From Argyresthia goedartella (lineage: Eukaryota; Arthropoda; Insecta; Lepidoptera; Argyresthiidae): DNA of 64,000 nt. The DNA lies in assembly GCA_949825045.1 (NCBI GenBank), contig OX463836.1, forward strand, positions 10,061,829-10,125,828, in the 5' to 3' direction. A program made the position numbers and the translations under genes. The notes beneath the pieces are model-generated. The model ran no database searches. It was not told where the DNA came from and saw only the letters and a list, made by a program, of their open reading frames with translations. Shown one piece after another: positions 32,505 through 43,004 of the stretch; the stretch's first letter is position 1; each line of letters starts with the position of its first letter.

Positions 32505-33390
32505 AAAAACCGGTCAAGTGCGAGTAGGACGTCAGACTCGCACACTAAGGGTTCCATAAATGACAGGCTTTTGTACGCGTATGCCTTTTTTATATCAAAA
32601 TATTATTCATATTCATATTGATATTCTTTATTGCACAGAAAACATAGATAAACAGACAGTTAAAATAAATTTTATAGGCAAAGGCGAGCTCATCTCTAAA
32701 AAGAGATTTCTTCCAGCAAACCTAGGCAAGACAGGAGTGTTTGTGAAAAAGGATAGTCCTAGTGCGCAATAAAACTGTACACATACGTACGAAAATTACT
32801 ATTAAAATATAAATAAAATATACCTAATAAAATATATATATATCTCTATATTAAATGCCAAGTAGGACTCACATCAACATCAGAACCGATCACAAAAGAC
32901 TCACACAAACATTGTAAAGGAGTTTTGTGTATGTAGTATGTATGTATGTTTTGAACTTTGTACTCAGGTTAACGACTCTTTGCTCGTTGAAACGGGAAGT
33001 GGACAGAAAACTTATTTACAGAAATAAAATCTAATATGATAAAATAACATCGTATATTATAATTCGAATGAGCAACTATTTATCGCAATTTAAGATCTAT
33101 CGGGAGAGTCCAGTTTTCACCGATAAGCAAATAAATAGCTAAGCAAATGGCCATGCCAATGTTTTTTTGTACATAAGTACTTCTTTTAATTCTTAAAAAC
33201 CGGTATTTTGTATTATTTGTTGTTATAGCGACAATGGAAATACACCCTCTGTGAAAATGTCAACTCTCTCTCTATTTTCCTTGATCCGGTAGAGCCCGGC
33301 GACAGACGGGCAGACGGATGGACGGACGGACAGCAAAGGCTTAGTAATAGGGCCCCGTTTGGCACCCTTCGGGTACGGAACCCTTAAAGG
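32505..33390 (+). repeat. Lepidopteran-type dispersed repeat, split by a LINE 3' end
   Basis: Starts aaccggtcaagtgcgag (32507), breaks at about 32600, and resumes to end with a gacggacggac run and gggtacggaacc at about 33390. The same ends bound 40872-41288, 43355-44178 and 54977-55396. The break holds a minus-strand LINE UTR fragment (32615-32770). Confidence 0.65.
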
Positions 33391-33799
33391 GGAAACAAAC
33401 CAAATGTCCGCCTTTGCCACCGCTTGGTGGCTCTCGCGTAGTTGGCGGCAAAGAGTTCCATTCATCCGAGGTTAGGTTCCAAAACACGTCATGTGATCTT
33501 TCAAATACACTTTAAACTGGCAAAATTAACCTCAAATAAGCTTAGGACGCCAAATTTTTTTCACACCTGTCATTCAGAAAAGTAAGTTTTGCTCCACGAC
33601 GAGAAGGAGCAAAATGCTACTTTTCTGTTCAAGCTACTTTTTAATTTATTCATTGACATGAAACATTTACGCAATGTGCCAATGGGGTTAAAAATTGAAA
33701 GCTCGTCGTAGATGGCAGCACTGTTGAGGGTTCCTAAGAACCGCCATATTGTCTATTTGTTGTTTGCTAAAGTATTCAATATTAGATATCACGATAAAA

Positions 33800-33966
33800 A
33801 TGTATTCGACCTGTAGTGTAGCTAAGTTAAAAGACGAGCTTAGAAAACGGAGAGCGTCTGCCATTGGTAAAAAAGCAGCTTTAGTTGAAAGGTAAGTTAA
33901 AAACTGGCATTGTTATGATATAAAGGTTATGTTTCTTCATAATTCTTTTTCAGGCCAGATATCTAG
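33800..33966 (+). pseudogene. SAP-domain N-terminus (truncated)
   Basis: The exon at 33800-33891 encodes 30 residues. CSVAKLKDELRKR, then IGKKAALVE, follow the helix-turn-helix SAP motif, which binds AT-rich DNA. It ends at GAAAG|GTAAGTT. A candidate acceptor (TTTTTCAG at 33946-33953) would join GCCAGATATCTAG and stop after three codons, at 33964-33966. SAP starts of this kind head some insect transposon-linked proteins; the partner domain is missing here. A host first exon is less likely given the flanking inverted ends. Confidence 0.55.
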
Positions 33967-34218
33967 TTTTTTCCATAACTGATCCATATAATTAATCCAC
34001 GTTATAAATATGTTGCATACTGTAGCTTTATCACCTGTATACGAATTGGGTCCATAATAATCTTCAGGTAGAAAATGGGCAGCACATAACCTTGACGAAG
34101 TACTAGCATTCCATTTTTTTCTACGAAGAGCTTTCTCCCACTGTTTTCTTCTTTTAGCTTCTTTGGGGAATAAATGAATCCCCGTATTTTTGCAATCAAC
34201 AACTGCACAAAGAGTCAT
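33937..34218 (-). pseudogene. THAP zinc-finger N-terminus (truncated)
   Basis: From ATG at 34218: C4 and C9, a conserved Trp27, then C45 and H48 (C-X4-C-X35-C-X2-H) with LCAAHFLPEDYY. This is the C2CH THAP DNA-binding finger. The usual AVPTIF end of the domain is absent, and after about residue 61 the frame reads unrelated AT-rich sequence. The protein body, such as a transposase catalytic region, is missing. Confidence 0.75.
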
Positions 34219-34754
34219 TATAAGAAATTATTCATAAACCAATTGTTTTGTTTACATAATTAGTAAGGAGAACTGTCAAATTCATGGAACCTTCAACAGT
34301 GGTGACATCTGAAGTGAGCAAAAGGCAGGTTTTAACCCCATTGAACACAGATATCAATAAAATAATCGATTAAAAACGAACAAGTTTCAAGTTTTAACTT
34401 TAACAACTTATGAATTTTCCGTAATATTTTAAAAAAATGTCACAATAAATTATATGTTCTACTGAAATCAAAACTATCGATGACTGTTAATGTGATTAAT
34501 GAATATTGATATCCGATAGCATTGTAATATTTGATTCGATTATTTTTACACATTGATTAAAGTAGCACACAAATATTTTATCTGTGGTGACCTTTCCCTA
34601 ATCCTTCACAAGTCGTCATTATAAAATTAAAGTTTTGTTTTCGTTGTTCGAATACTGTAAAAGCAGTGAAAATATAATTCAAAGTATAGTTATTTCATTA
34701 TTTATAAAGCATTTTATATCAACTTTCCTCAAAGTCAGTGTGAAAAGTTGTGTG

Positions 34755-34902
34755 TGTCACTCAGGAGCAAAATTATATTCGTCATGGGCGTTAACGCTTG
34801 AATCCTTCGTTACGCTCAGGATTCTATCGTAGAATCCTTCGCTTTACTCTGGATTCAATGTACCGCCCTCGCCGTAAATACATCATTTTGCTCCCTTGAG
34901 AC
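34755..34902. mobile_element. Small MITE with GGAGCAAAAT ends
   Basis: Ends gtgtcactcaggagcaaaat and, inverse, gtgtctcaagggagcaaaat. The centre has mirrored gaatccttcg / ggattc text. A GGAGCAAAAT hairpin also sits at 33583-33621, outside the SAP/THAP element. Confidence 0.55.
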
Positions 34903-35084
34903 ACAAATAACTATTACAAAGAAGTAAATAGCATTGGACATCTTTGACAGATAGACAGGCTACAACTACACCAGCGACATCTGCAATGAGCTTTTGAGAT
35001 TAGGTGGGTGTCATTGGGCATTGAATTGAAAGTTGGCATGAAGTATGCATTACACTTATCATAACATACCCACTTTCAGCCAGT

Positions 35085-35302
35085 AACACAATTTTGCGCG
35101 ACAGGGGGCTAGCCCATCACCGCAGCTATGGAGTAATGAAGGTTTCCTCACGATGTTTTCCATCGCCGTTAGGACGTTCGTATAATGTAGTTAATATAAA
35201 TTACTTTTGTCTCATTGGCACATGGTCAGCACCGGGATTCGAACCGGCACCTCCTGCGTGAGAAGCAAGCGTGGAACCCGCTAGACCACGGAGCTCTCAA
35301 GG
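35085..35302 (-). repeat. tRNA-derived SINE (family of 53452)
   Basis: On the minus strand the A box is TGGTCTAGCGGG and the B box GGTTCGAATCCC. The body has acatcgtgaggaaacc and gggctagccccctgtc. A plus-strand relative lies at 53452-53725. Confidence 0.8.
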
Positions 35303-35444
35303 ATTATTGACGGTTAAATGTCGATGCGATAAAAACTGCTATGATAAGTGCCGATAACAGCTAGTGATAGCAAATTGTAATTTACTGAATCTTATTTATT
35401 GCTACTAAAGATAGGCCGTGTTACTTGCGGCTTGTGGTAACTAT

Positions 35445-35684
35445 TACCAAAAGTTTCGAAAATTTACTACCAATACATTCGAAATGACTGCCAGAATAAG
35501 TAAATAATCACCAAATTGTGTTTGGATAAATGATCACCAAACTTCTTTTTATTTTTTGTGTGCTTAAGGTTATGTTTAAAGTATTTTTTGTTGTTCTTAC
35601 TTATTCAACCTAACACGAAGGATAAAAGGGCCTCCGCATCGGTCACCCCCTTTACCCTTCACCTAAGCTAGCGCAGTATTTTGC
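35445..35684 (+). repeat. Core-sharing repeat, form 1 (GATCACC ends), left part
   Basis: Carries aaatgatcaccaaac, then the shared core, then cgcagtattttgc. It is cut by the LINE at 35685 and resumes at 37955-38055 with ggtgatc ... ggtaagaaaaaaatattttggtgatc. Confidence 0.75.
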
Positions 35685-37954
35685 TAAATACCTCAAATAC
35701 CTCAAATCCGATGAGATTTTTCCCATGCCCCCCCTAAAACGGGATAACCAACCCGCAGCCTTTGATGACGACGAAAAGGCCGAATGTCTTGCCGATAGTC
35801 TAGAAACCCAGTGCACTCCCTCCTCTCAACCAATAGACCCCGATCATCTTAACATGGTCAACTCTGAAGTTGAGCATAAAAGCTCTCTCCCCCCATTGAC
35901 TCCCTTTCCGAGATCACCCTTGAGGAAGTGCAAAAAGTAATAAAGGAACTCAAACCTAAGAAAGCCCCGGGGCTTGATAGAATCACTAATATGGCAATTA
36001 AATCTTTCCCTCTCAGACTCTTAACAACCCTTACGGTAATTTTCAATGCCTCCCTCCGTCTCTGTGCCTTTCCAACCGCATGGAAAGAAGCTGACGTTAT
36101 TGGCTTTCACAAACCCCGGAAAGATCTAACCGACCCCACTTGCTATCGCCCCATTAGCTTACTCTCTTCAATAGGCATAGTCTATGAACGGCTTATTCTC
36201 AATCGACTCAAAGACATTTGCATAGACAAAAATCTCATACCCAACGAGCAGTTTGGCTTTAGACCCAAACACTCGTGCGTCCAACAGGTGCACCGCATAA
36301 CGGAGCACATTTACAAAGGGTTCCACACAACGGCAAAGTCCAAAGATACCGGTGCCATATTCTTTGACGTAGCGAAAGCTTTTGACAAAGTTTGGCACAA
36401 TGGTCTTATTTATAAACTTTACCAACTAAACCTCCCCGATAGGCTTGTATTCATTATCAAAGACTACCTCACTGAGCGCAGTTTTTGCTATCGAGTAGAA
36501 AAATCGCGTTCTAGGCCCCACCCCATAGCCGCCGGAGTCCCGCAAGGCTCAGTTCTCTCCCCCACCCTCTTTTCACTTTACGTCCAAGACGTCCCCCGCA
36601 CGCCATAAGTCGAGCTAGCCCTTTACGCTGACGATACGGCTCTCTATTACACCAGTAGGAAGAGGGCGCGCGTTTGGCAAGTACTCCAGAAAGCAGTAAC
36701 CGACCTCGGTGAATGGGCTCTCAAATGGAGAATAGAGATGAACCCCGAGAAAAGCGCAGCCGTGCTTTTTTCAAGGGGTAAAACTCGAGCTGACCGCGCG
36801 TCCTCTTCACTACCCGAAATCACCCTCTTTGACCGCCCTATCCCCTGGGAAAATAAATTGAAGTATTTAGGCGTGACATTAGACTCCCGACTAAACTTCA
36901 AATCCCACATTAAAACGGTCTGCGACAAAGCAGCCTTCTACATGAGTAGGCTTCACCCGCTCATGAGAAGTAAAAGCAATCTTCCAATGCGCTGCAAAAT
37001 AACTCTATTTAAAACTTGCATCCGTCCGGTCTTCACGTATGCAAGTCCAGTCTTTGCACACTGCTCCCACTCCCTTAAGCCCCTTCAGGTTTTACAAAAT
37101 CGCTTCATGCCGTAGGTGCCCCGTGGTACATGCGAAACGTAGACCTCCATAGTGACTTTAGACTCCCCACAGTAAAGCAATATATGAAAGAAGCGTCCGA
37201 ACGCTTCTTCATTAATGCATCTAGCCACCCAAACCCGCTTATAGTACAAGCATCCCTTTATGATCCGACCCCAGATATAAATAAGAAACACCTTTTCAAA
37301 AGGCGCCCCAAAGACGTCCTCCTAGAACCGGAGGACGATATCACGAAAGCTCTTAAAGCCCAACCACCCCCCGCCCCTCAGGCACGTCAACTTGACGAAG
37401 GCTGTGTTCCCGAAGCACTACAGCGTCTCAGATACCAAATTTGGATTGAAAGAGATCGCTGTCTTGATTCGACGAACACACAATCTCCCCCTGCCCCTTT
37501 AAACCTCCCGGACTGAGGTCAGAGCCCCCCGAAAATGACCCAAATATAGAGTAGTTTAGGATTAGGATAGGTCTGAAAATTTATATATAACCAATTCTTA
37601 GTAGCGGGGGCTATCTGCCCCCCTAACAAGCCGCTATCATGCCCGTTGACTATGAGCTGATGCCCGCTCATAAAATCGGGTAAGCAGGCAAACTCCTCCC
37701 ATATATATCATATACACATATATATCGCCCAAAAGGGCAAATTGCAGGTAGAAAGCCTTCAGCATATACCGAGGCCATGGCTCACAGTTAATTCTTACTA
37801 AGACAACTGTAAAAACAAAGGGGTTGTTTTTAGTCCGTATACCACACGAGCTGATGCCCGCTCAATATGTGGGGACCCGGACATAGCAGGGAGGTCTGAC
37901 TCCTGGGCATGGGTAATTCCATTTTTTCCCCCTCCAACAAAAAAAAAAAAAAAA
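35685..37954 (+). mobile_element. Jockey-like LINE, 5'-truncated, 13-bp target duplication
   Basis: 2270 bases bounded by cgcagtattttgc at 35672-35684 and 37955-37967. The 3' end is a run of 16 A after cctccaac. It begins inside ORF2, just before the RT, so reverse transcription stopped early. The 3' UTR (37517-37938) repeats gagctgatgcccgctca twice. Other copies of this UTR stand alone at 16715, 22815 and 30035. Confidence 0.92.
35725..37516 (+). pseudogene. Jockey-clade reverse transcriptase ORF2, broken
   Basis: Motifs in order: LKPKKAPGLDRI, CYRPISLLSS, NEQFGFRPKHSCVQQ, FFDVAKAFDKVWH (catalytic Asp), AAGVPQGSVLSPTLFSLY, LALYADDTALYY (catalytic pair, near 36625), KYLGVTLDSRLNFKSH, and RPVFTYASPVF. 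Lesions are a frame change near 35905, an in-frame TAA at 36606-36608 between GVPQG and YADD, and a frame change near 37110. The tail frame (37130-37516) reads NVDLHSDFRLPTV and ends at TGA. The protein copies element RNA at a nicked target. Confidence 0.88.
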
Positions 37955-38075
37955 CGCAGTATTTTGCCCTGATATTTACTGCAACTTTCGGTGATCTTTT
38001 ACCCATTTTGGGTAAGAAAAAAATATTTTGGTGATCATTATATTTGTTGCTACCTCTCAAAAACTATACTTCCTT

Positions 38076-38610
38076 AAAAAGTAACATTAGGTTTGCAAGA
38101 TATTGAATCAAAGATCGGTTCTGATATTGATAAATTTCCTAAAAATAGCGACAGGCATAATGTCAACACTAGAAATAGGAATAAACTAGCTATACCTACT
38201 ACTAGGCTCCATAACGTTAATGTATCTTTTAAAGGGCAATGTATTCGCTTTTACAACAAAATCCCAATTGAGTTACAAGAATTTTCTGTAAATAAATTTA
38301 AAAATGTTGTTAAAAATCACTTATGTAAAAAGTCTTACTACAAAATATCAGATTATGTAAGTAGAAAACAAGAAAGCTTGGGAAGGTGTTTGCTCCAATT
38401 CTGTAAAAAAAAACGTATAAAGCTGGAGGTTTCTAATCGCCTCTTTGCCTCCAGCATCTAAAACATTGAGGTGACGGATTTCAAATGGAGTTCTATATTT
38501 CCCTATACCTTATACATATATATGTGTTAGTTTAAGATTTAACATTCTCCAAATGTTACCTATGTGCTTCTTATGGAAATAAACTCATTTTGAATTTTGA
38601 ATTTTGAATC
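38076..38610 (+). pseudogene. LINE ORF2 C-terminal fragment
   Basis: Frame 38093-38461 reads HNVNTRNRNKLAIPTTRL, then GQCIRFYNKIPIELQEF and LCKKSYYKISDYV, a standard end of CR1-like insect polymerases. The 3' end repeats ttttgaa at 38589-38608. It is 5'-truncated and directly follows a form 1 repeat. Confidence 0.75.
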
Positions 38611-39027
38611 TAGATGATTGAATGCTCAGGAAGGAACCGTTACAAAGTTAATGCAGTCACTTTTATTCCGGTTAAACGGAAAGAACTTCGTAACTTGTTA
38701 TTCAAACATTTCTAGTGACATAATTGGTTTCTCTTCTTGATTTTGGGTTCTCAGGCGGAAAAATTCCATTCGTAACTCGTTCGAAAAGGCTTCTTTACGA
38801 ACCTCACTCATCGCCTTCGGCTCGCGCCGTAAACTTCTCGGTCCGTAAATATAAGCCTTTGCGAACTCGTACGAAATGTACTATTGTGGTTGTTTTTAAT
38901 AATCTGACAGTTTCATATTAATTCGGTAAGACTTGCGAAAATTTGTGTTCAGCCAAGCCACCCGCTCGTTTTTCAATACAGTGCGTGTGTTTTACTTTTT
39001 TTATTATTATGTTTAAATTATTTATGG

Positions 39028-39519
39028 TTAGAAACTAGTGATGCAACGAATACGAATATTCGTATTCGCCGAATAATAGACATTTACCGAATATTCGTAT
39101 TCGGCGAATACGCGCGTTGGTCGTCGGCACGTAAAAACACGACGTGTGCATAGGGCCTTACTAAACCGCAACGACGACGCGACGACGGGGGACTCCCCGG
39201 GCATAGTTCATACAGTGCACCGGCTCCGGGAGTTTCCCTATCATAACGAACCGTGGATTGATTAATTCATTCCTTTCATTCATTTCATTTGTCAGTCGAA
39301 AGCAAAAGTCAAGCAAGAGAGTATTGTTGTTTTAAAATAAAAAATTGCCTATTGTAAATTTGAATTATGAGGAGAATAGAAATTCATCAAATTAATTAGT
39401 CTTTTATTACCATGGCGAGATATTCGTATTCGTATTCGTATTCACCGAATAGTAGGTTTGATATTCGTATTCGTATTCGTATTCGTAAAAGTAGTATTCG
39501 TTGCATCACTATTAGAAAC
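39028..39519. mobile_element. hAT-type MITE with 8-bp target duplication
   Basis: Element 39036-39511 (476 bases). TIRs are TAGTGATGCAACGAATAC and its exact inverse. TTAGAAAC flanks both sides (39028-39035 and 39512-39519). Subterminal regions are (ATTCGT)n-rich and a GC-rich centre lies at 39120-39240. An 8-bp duplication and TA.NG ends are hAT hallmarks. No transposase. Confidence 0.9.
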
Positions 39520-39604
39520 AGAAAGTAGGCGGCAATTCATATGATAGTTCGTAAATTTAAAATTTTTTAAATTTTTACAAAATTTTAATCGCTCATCATA
39601 AATA

Positions 39605-39810
39605 AAACACTTTTTATGTTTTTAGTATTTTTGTCGTTCTTACATGTTCAACCTAATACGAAGGATCAAGGGGGCTTCGCTTCGCTCACCCCCTTTGTCC
39701 TTCACCTAAGCTATCGCAGTATTTTGCCCTAATATTTGCTGTGAAAATCAGTATATACGCTGGGCAAATCAGTATTATTAATGTGCATTTTAATATTTCC
39801 CCTATATAAA
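39605..39810 (+). repeat. Core-sharing repeat, form 2, partial
   Basis: Core text (ttcgcttcgctcaccccc) followed by the gctgtgaaaatcagtat end and caatatttcccc-like tip. The left tip is lost. Confidence 0.65.
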
Positions 39811-39814
39811 TGGC

Positions 39815-40025
39815 GAAGTCTGTGGCGCAGCGGTTGTGAATCTGCCTACCATGCGAAAAGTCCCGAGTTCGATCCCCGGCTGTGGGTAGAGAAAAAAAAA
39901 CCCGGGTCTTGGATGTTTAAATGTATGTAACGTCGCTGTTTCTGGTTACCACGACACAGGGTATCCTAGTGTGGGGCCAGAAGCCATGTATATGCCTGTA
40001 TGTAAATATTTATGTTTATGTTTAT
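39815..40025 (+). repeat. tRNA-derived SINE
   Basis: A box TGGCGCAGCGG and B box AGTTCGATCCC, an A run, then the gggtatcctagtgtgggg body. Same family as 30510 and 47660. Confidence 0.8.
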
Positions 40026-40379
40026 ACCTCTTCGGAAAACGGGATTGCCTAACTCGGTCTCTTCCGAAAACTACCTCGTCAGGCAGGCAGACTTTCTTAG
40101 CCTCGGCAATAATGTACTATTGTGGCTGTTTATTTCTTTCTTGAAATGGCTTAAGTAACTGATTCAATATTACATTATGTTTTTAATTACTAATAACTAA
40201 ACCTTTCGTTTTTCATAAATGATCTAAATTTTAATACCAACTTTAATGGTTTACGAGCAATCGTCGAAACAATATGACGGTGACCTGATTCACTTTATTT
40301 TGCGATTTCCCAACATTTAGAAATTTTGGATTCTACACGACTACGCGCCCTTCCCGCACCGAAACACTACCGCAGGAAC

Positions 40380-40865
40380 CTACACAGATAAGCGCTTAAA
40401 GCTGGGTCCAGACATGTTCTTTCGGCCGTAACATACCTCCGTTTCGTATCAAGCGTCGCGATCCAAGAACGCTAGTTTTGACGCCCTTTCGGTACGGTAC
40501 GGTGGTACGCGCGTCTCGATCGCAGCCGATCCATCTCGAGTCGAATTTTTCGAAGACGATACGATAGCATACGGTGCGCGCGCGAAAGTCTGGACGTGAT
40601 CGCGGCATGCGCAGGTCGCACACTTGCCACAGAAATAGGCGTGTCTCCACAGAGCGTCATGCGTCATGCATGGGCGCATACTTCGGGCGAGGCACGTCCA
40701 CAGAGGCCGAGATGCTCCGCGCGGAGACTCCTTGCCTCGCGAGGCTGCTCGCTCTGTGGAGACACGCCCAATGAACACGCAATGATCGCAGCGAAGGGAA
40801 TGACGTTACGGAGATACGGCTATTTTACTTCGCGTCCACAATTTTTGGAGGAACGGAGGTACGGT
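40380..40865. repeat. CpG-rich block with a 19-base inverted repeat
   Basis: Exact inverse arms at 40638-40656 and 40750-40768 (ggcgtgtctccacagagcg). The block begins agctgggtccagacatg and is dense in CpG. Open frames on both strands look accidental. It is probably a non-autonomous element, though an internal promoter of the host gene is possible. Confidence 0.5.
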
Positions 40866-40871
40866 ACGGAC

Positions 40872-41288
40872 AAAATAAAGAACCGGTCAAGTGCGAGTCT
40901 AAATCGCGCACGAAGGGTTCCGTACCACCGTTCAATGGAAGCGATGGCGTGGAGTGAATAGTTTGGATTTTACACAGCAAAATATTGTTTACAAAGTTAT
41001 TGGTGCGGTTACTTTCACACTCCATGTACGTAACCAGGTGCATCCATAAGTTTGTATGTGGTATTGAAAGAATTGTTGTATGGGAGCCCCCTTAAATATT
41101 TCTTTTATCCTGTTTTTTAGTATTTTTTGTTATAGCGGCAACATAAATACATAATCTGTGAAAATTTCAACTCTCTAGCTAGCTAGGTTCTTGAGATACA
41201 GCCTGGTGACAGACGGACGGACGGACGGACAGCGAAGTCTTAGTAATAGGGTTCCGTTCTTACCCGTTGGGTACGGAACCCTAAAAAA
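40872..41288 (+). repeat. Lepidopteran-type dispersed repeat, intact copy
   Basis: 417 bases from aaccggtcaagtgcgag to gggtacggaaccctaaaa, with a (GGAC)n run at about 41213-41232. It is nearly identical, inverse, to 54977-55396. Its 3' end resembles LINE-mobilised elements; the family is not named here. Confidence 0.8.
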
Positions 41289-41394
41289 TGAACCCAGCAA
41301 AACGCACATTGGTCAATATCATAGGCAGGCACTGCCATTTCATACAGATTAATTAAGGAAACGCGGCGCGTTGGGCGCGGGTGAATTACAAACT

Positions 41395-41560
41395 TACTTT
41401 ATACTTACTTAATTGCACAAAAACAGAAGATAAAAATACATCAAGATGGAAACTAAGTGTACAAAGGCGAGCTTATCACTAAAAAGAGATTTCTTTCAGC
41501 AAACCTAGGATAGACAGGATGTATTTATGAAAAGGTAGACCTATATGCATAACGTTAAAT
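41395..41560 (-). repeat. LINE 3' UTR fragment
   Basis: Inverse of the 21300-21400 UTR (ggcgagcttatcactaaaaagagatttc). Confidence 0.6.
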
Positions 41561-41666
41561 AATTAAAATAATAAACTGCTTTACAATATGTACATAAATA
41601 GATAATATAAAGACAAATAGATAAATTGTACTACAAAATTGTGAGTAGTAGTAGTAATACACTCAC

Positions 41667-41871
41667 CTCTTTCCTTCTCATAATATCTTCTGAAGGGCGC
41701 GAGCGCAGGGTCGTATTTGACCTCCTCAGGGAGTCCCAGCCACAGCTCCACAGCAGCGGGACTCAGGTCCCCACATGACACCAGCGAGTACTGGCTCCGA
41801 CTCAACTCTGGAACCGTCTCCTTTCTGCGCAGCCCCACCCACCCCTTCACGTTAGTAATCAATTTATCCAT
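41667..41871 (-). CDS. Host gene coding exon 1 (start codon)
   Basis: Starts at ATG 41871 in a CAATGG context and ends at AAAGAG|GTGAGT, leaving one base that joins exon 2 as Gly. It encodes 68 residues beginning MDKLITNVKGWVGLRRKE, with an amphipathic VELWLGLPEEVKYD stretch and FRRYYEKER at its end. It lies 21 kb from exon 2, and the link rests on matching phase and orientation plus a lack of any other partner nearby. Upstream 5' UTR exons and the promoter are not identified. Confidence 0.75.
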
Positions 41872-42289
41872 TGCAAGTGCACGGCCGACTCATGGACGCC
41901 ACATCGGTTTTGGACACTGTTTACACTTGAAAATTTTGAGGGAGTTATTTTCTAGTTTTTCATTTGGTGGTAGGCTGTTGGGTTTTGGGGGTTAGGCCAA
42001 CGTTTTGAGCGTTAATCTGGGAACGATTGTAGAGAGAAATACGACTAAATATTTTGACATTTTATGTAATGTTGACAGAAATAAGAAACTTCATAGAGAA
42101 GTGAATCAAAAAGTCCAAGGTGACTTTTTTAGCTTTCCATATGGGGACCGATGGCTGTATAGAATTTCAGCGTCAATTCACTTTCAGAGGAATACGAATT
42201 AAAATATAACAAGTGGAACGTTAGCCCTCAAGGCGAAATATTGAACTAGACCTAACCTAGAAACCATGGAACAGAAAATAAAATGTACA

Positions 42290-42600
42290 ACCGGACTGCA
42301 TTATCTTTGAATACCACATACAAACTTATGAATGCATGTGGCTACCTACACGGAGTATGAAAGTAACCGCACCAATATCTTGTAAACATTTTACGATTTA
42401 GTATTCTTATTGAATTGAATTTTCTCTTTAAACTGCCTGTCACTCTCACCGTCTCCACAAATCCAACGACACCTTATTTGTTAAAATCCGTCTAGCCGTC
42501 TAGTGCGTCCTAGCGAAATGGTCACACATACACACATACACACATACCCACGCTTGAAAAATGTTACCCTCTTTCTGGTGCAGTTGGGTAAAAAAATTGA
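42290..42600 (+). repeat. Dispersed repeat, direct pair with 20050-20345
   Basis: Same 3' end (ctttctggtgcagttgggtaa) preceded by a short cacacata run. It also shares taccacatacaaacttatg text with the 40872 family. Confidence 0.6.
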
Positions 42601-42770
42601 CAGTCAGTTTTAATGAATACTGACGGAGCAATACATTTATAACGATGAAATAAATACCAAGTATGGATATACTACCCGTTGACTAAGTTGACACCTGGCT
42701 TGAAAGACGTATGTGCACTGTACTGTGTGTAAATACAGTAATACATAGTACTAAATAGAAATTCGAATAG

Positions 42771-43004
42771 GTACAGATGTAGTGAATAATCCTTTCCTTT
42801 CGTATTTTCTCGGAAATGTTCGTTTTTGTCTTACTACTTTGTCGGGCAATTTGACATTTGACATTGATAAATAAAGTATGCGATTTATTTGATACCTACA
42901 CGTAATTTAATAATACAGTAATTCATAGACACATCGGCACCATTCGGGTGTTATCGTTGTTCCGAGTTTTGCCGATAGGAAAGGATTATTCACTACATCT
43001 GTAC
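42771..43004. repeat. Perfect 27-base inverted repeat
   Basis: Arms 42771-42797 and 42978-43004 (gtacagatgtagtgaataat...) are exact inverse copies 180 bases apart: a foldback MITE core. Confidence 0.7.

Larger units (their letters stand above)
33680..34343. mobile_element. Short element with inverted ends carrying SAP and THAP starts
   Basis: Left end 33680-33734 and right end 34286-34343 are imperfect inverted repeats (caatggggttaaaa outside, cactgttga-ggttcc inside). Between them lie a SAP-domain start on the plus strand and a THAP-domain start on the minus strand, facing each other about 45 bases apart. This looks like an internally deleted descendant of a larger two-gene DNA transposon. 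THAP domains head P-element and Kolobok-type transposases. Confidence 0.6.
6542..41871 (-). other. Host gene locus, 7 coding exons; P protein (OCA2/hoepel)-like N-terminus
   Basis: Seven exons join with matching phases: 41667-41871, 20535-20649, 17078-17137, 16959-16998, 15584-15719, 14662-14837, 6542-6665. They total 856 coding bases, or 285 codons plus one base; further exons must lie left of base 1. Introns are 21.0, 3.4, 0.08, 1.2, 0.75 and 8.0 kb. The product starts MDKLITNVKGWVGL. It has a polar cytosolic region to about 145, one hydrophobic helix at 147-168, then a loop with sequons at N190, N216 and N282. A long cytosolic tail, one helix and a glycosylated lumenal loop is how P proteins (SLC13-like organelle transporters) begin. 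That assignment is inferred from layout and local wording; another membrane protein remains possible. Extra phase-neutral exons in the large introns are not excluded. Confidence 0.75.

Noticed and set aside
40449..40961. Several ORFs on both strands in the CpG-rich block
   Set aside because: Arg/Ser-rich text in all frames, as expected from GC composition. No domain.
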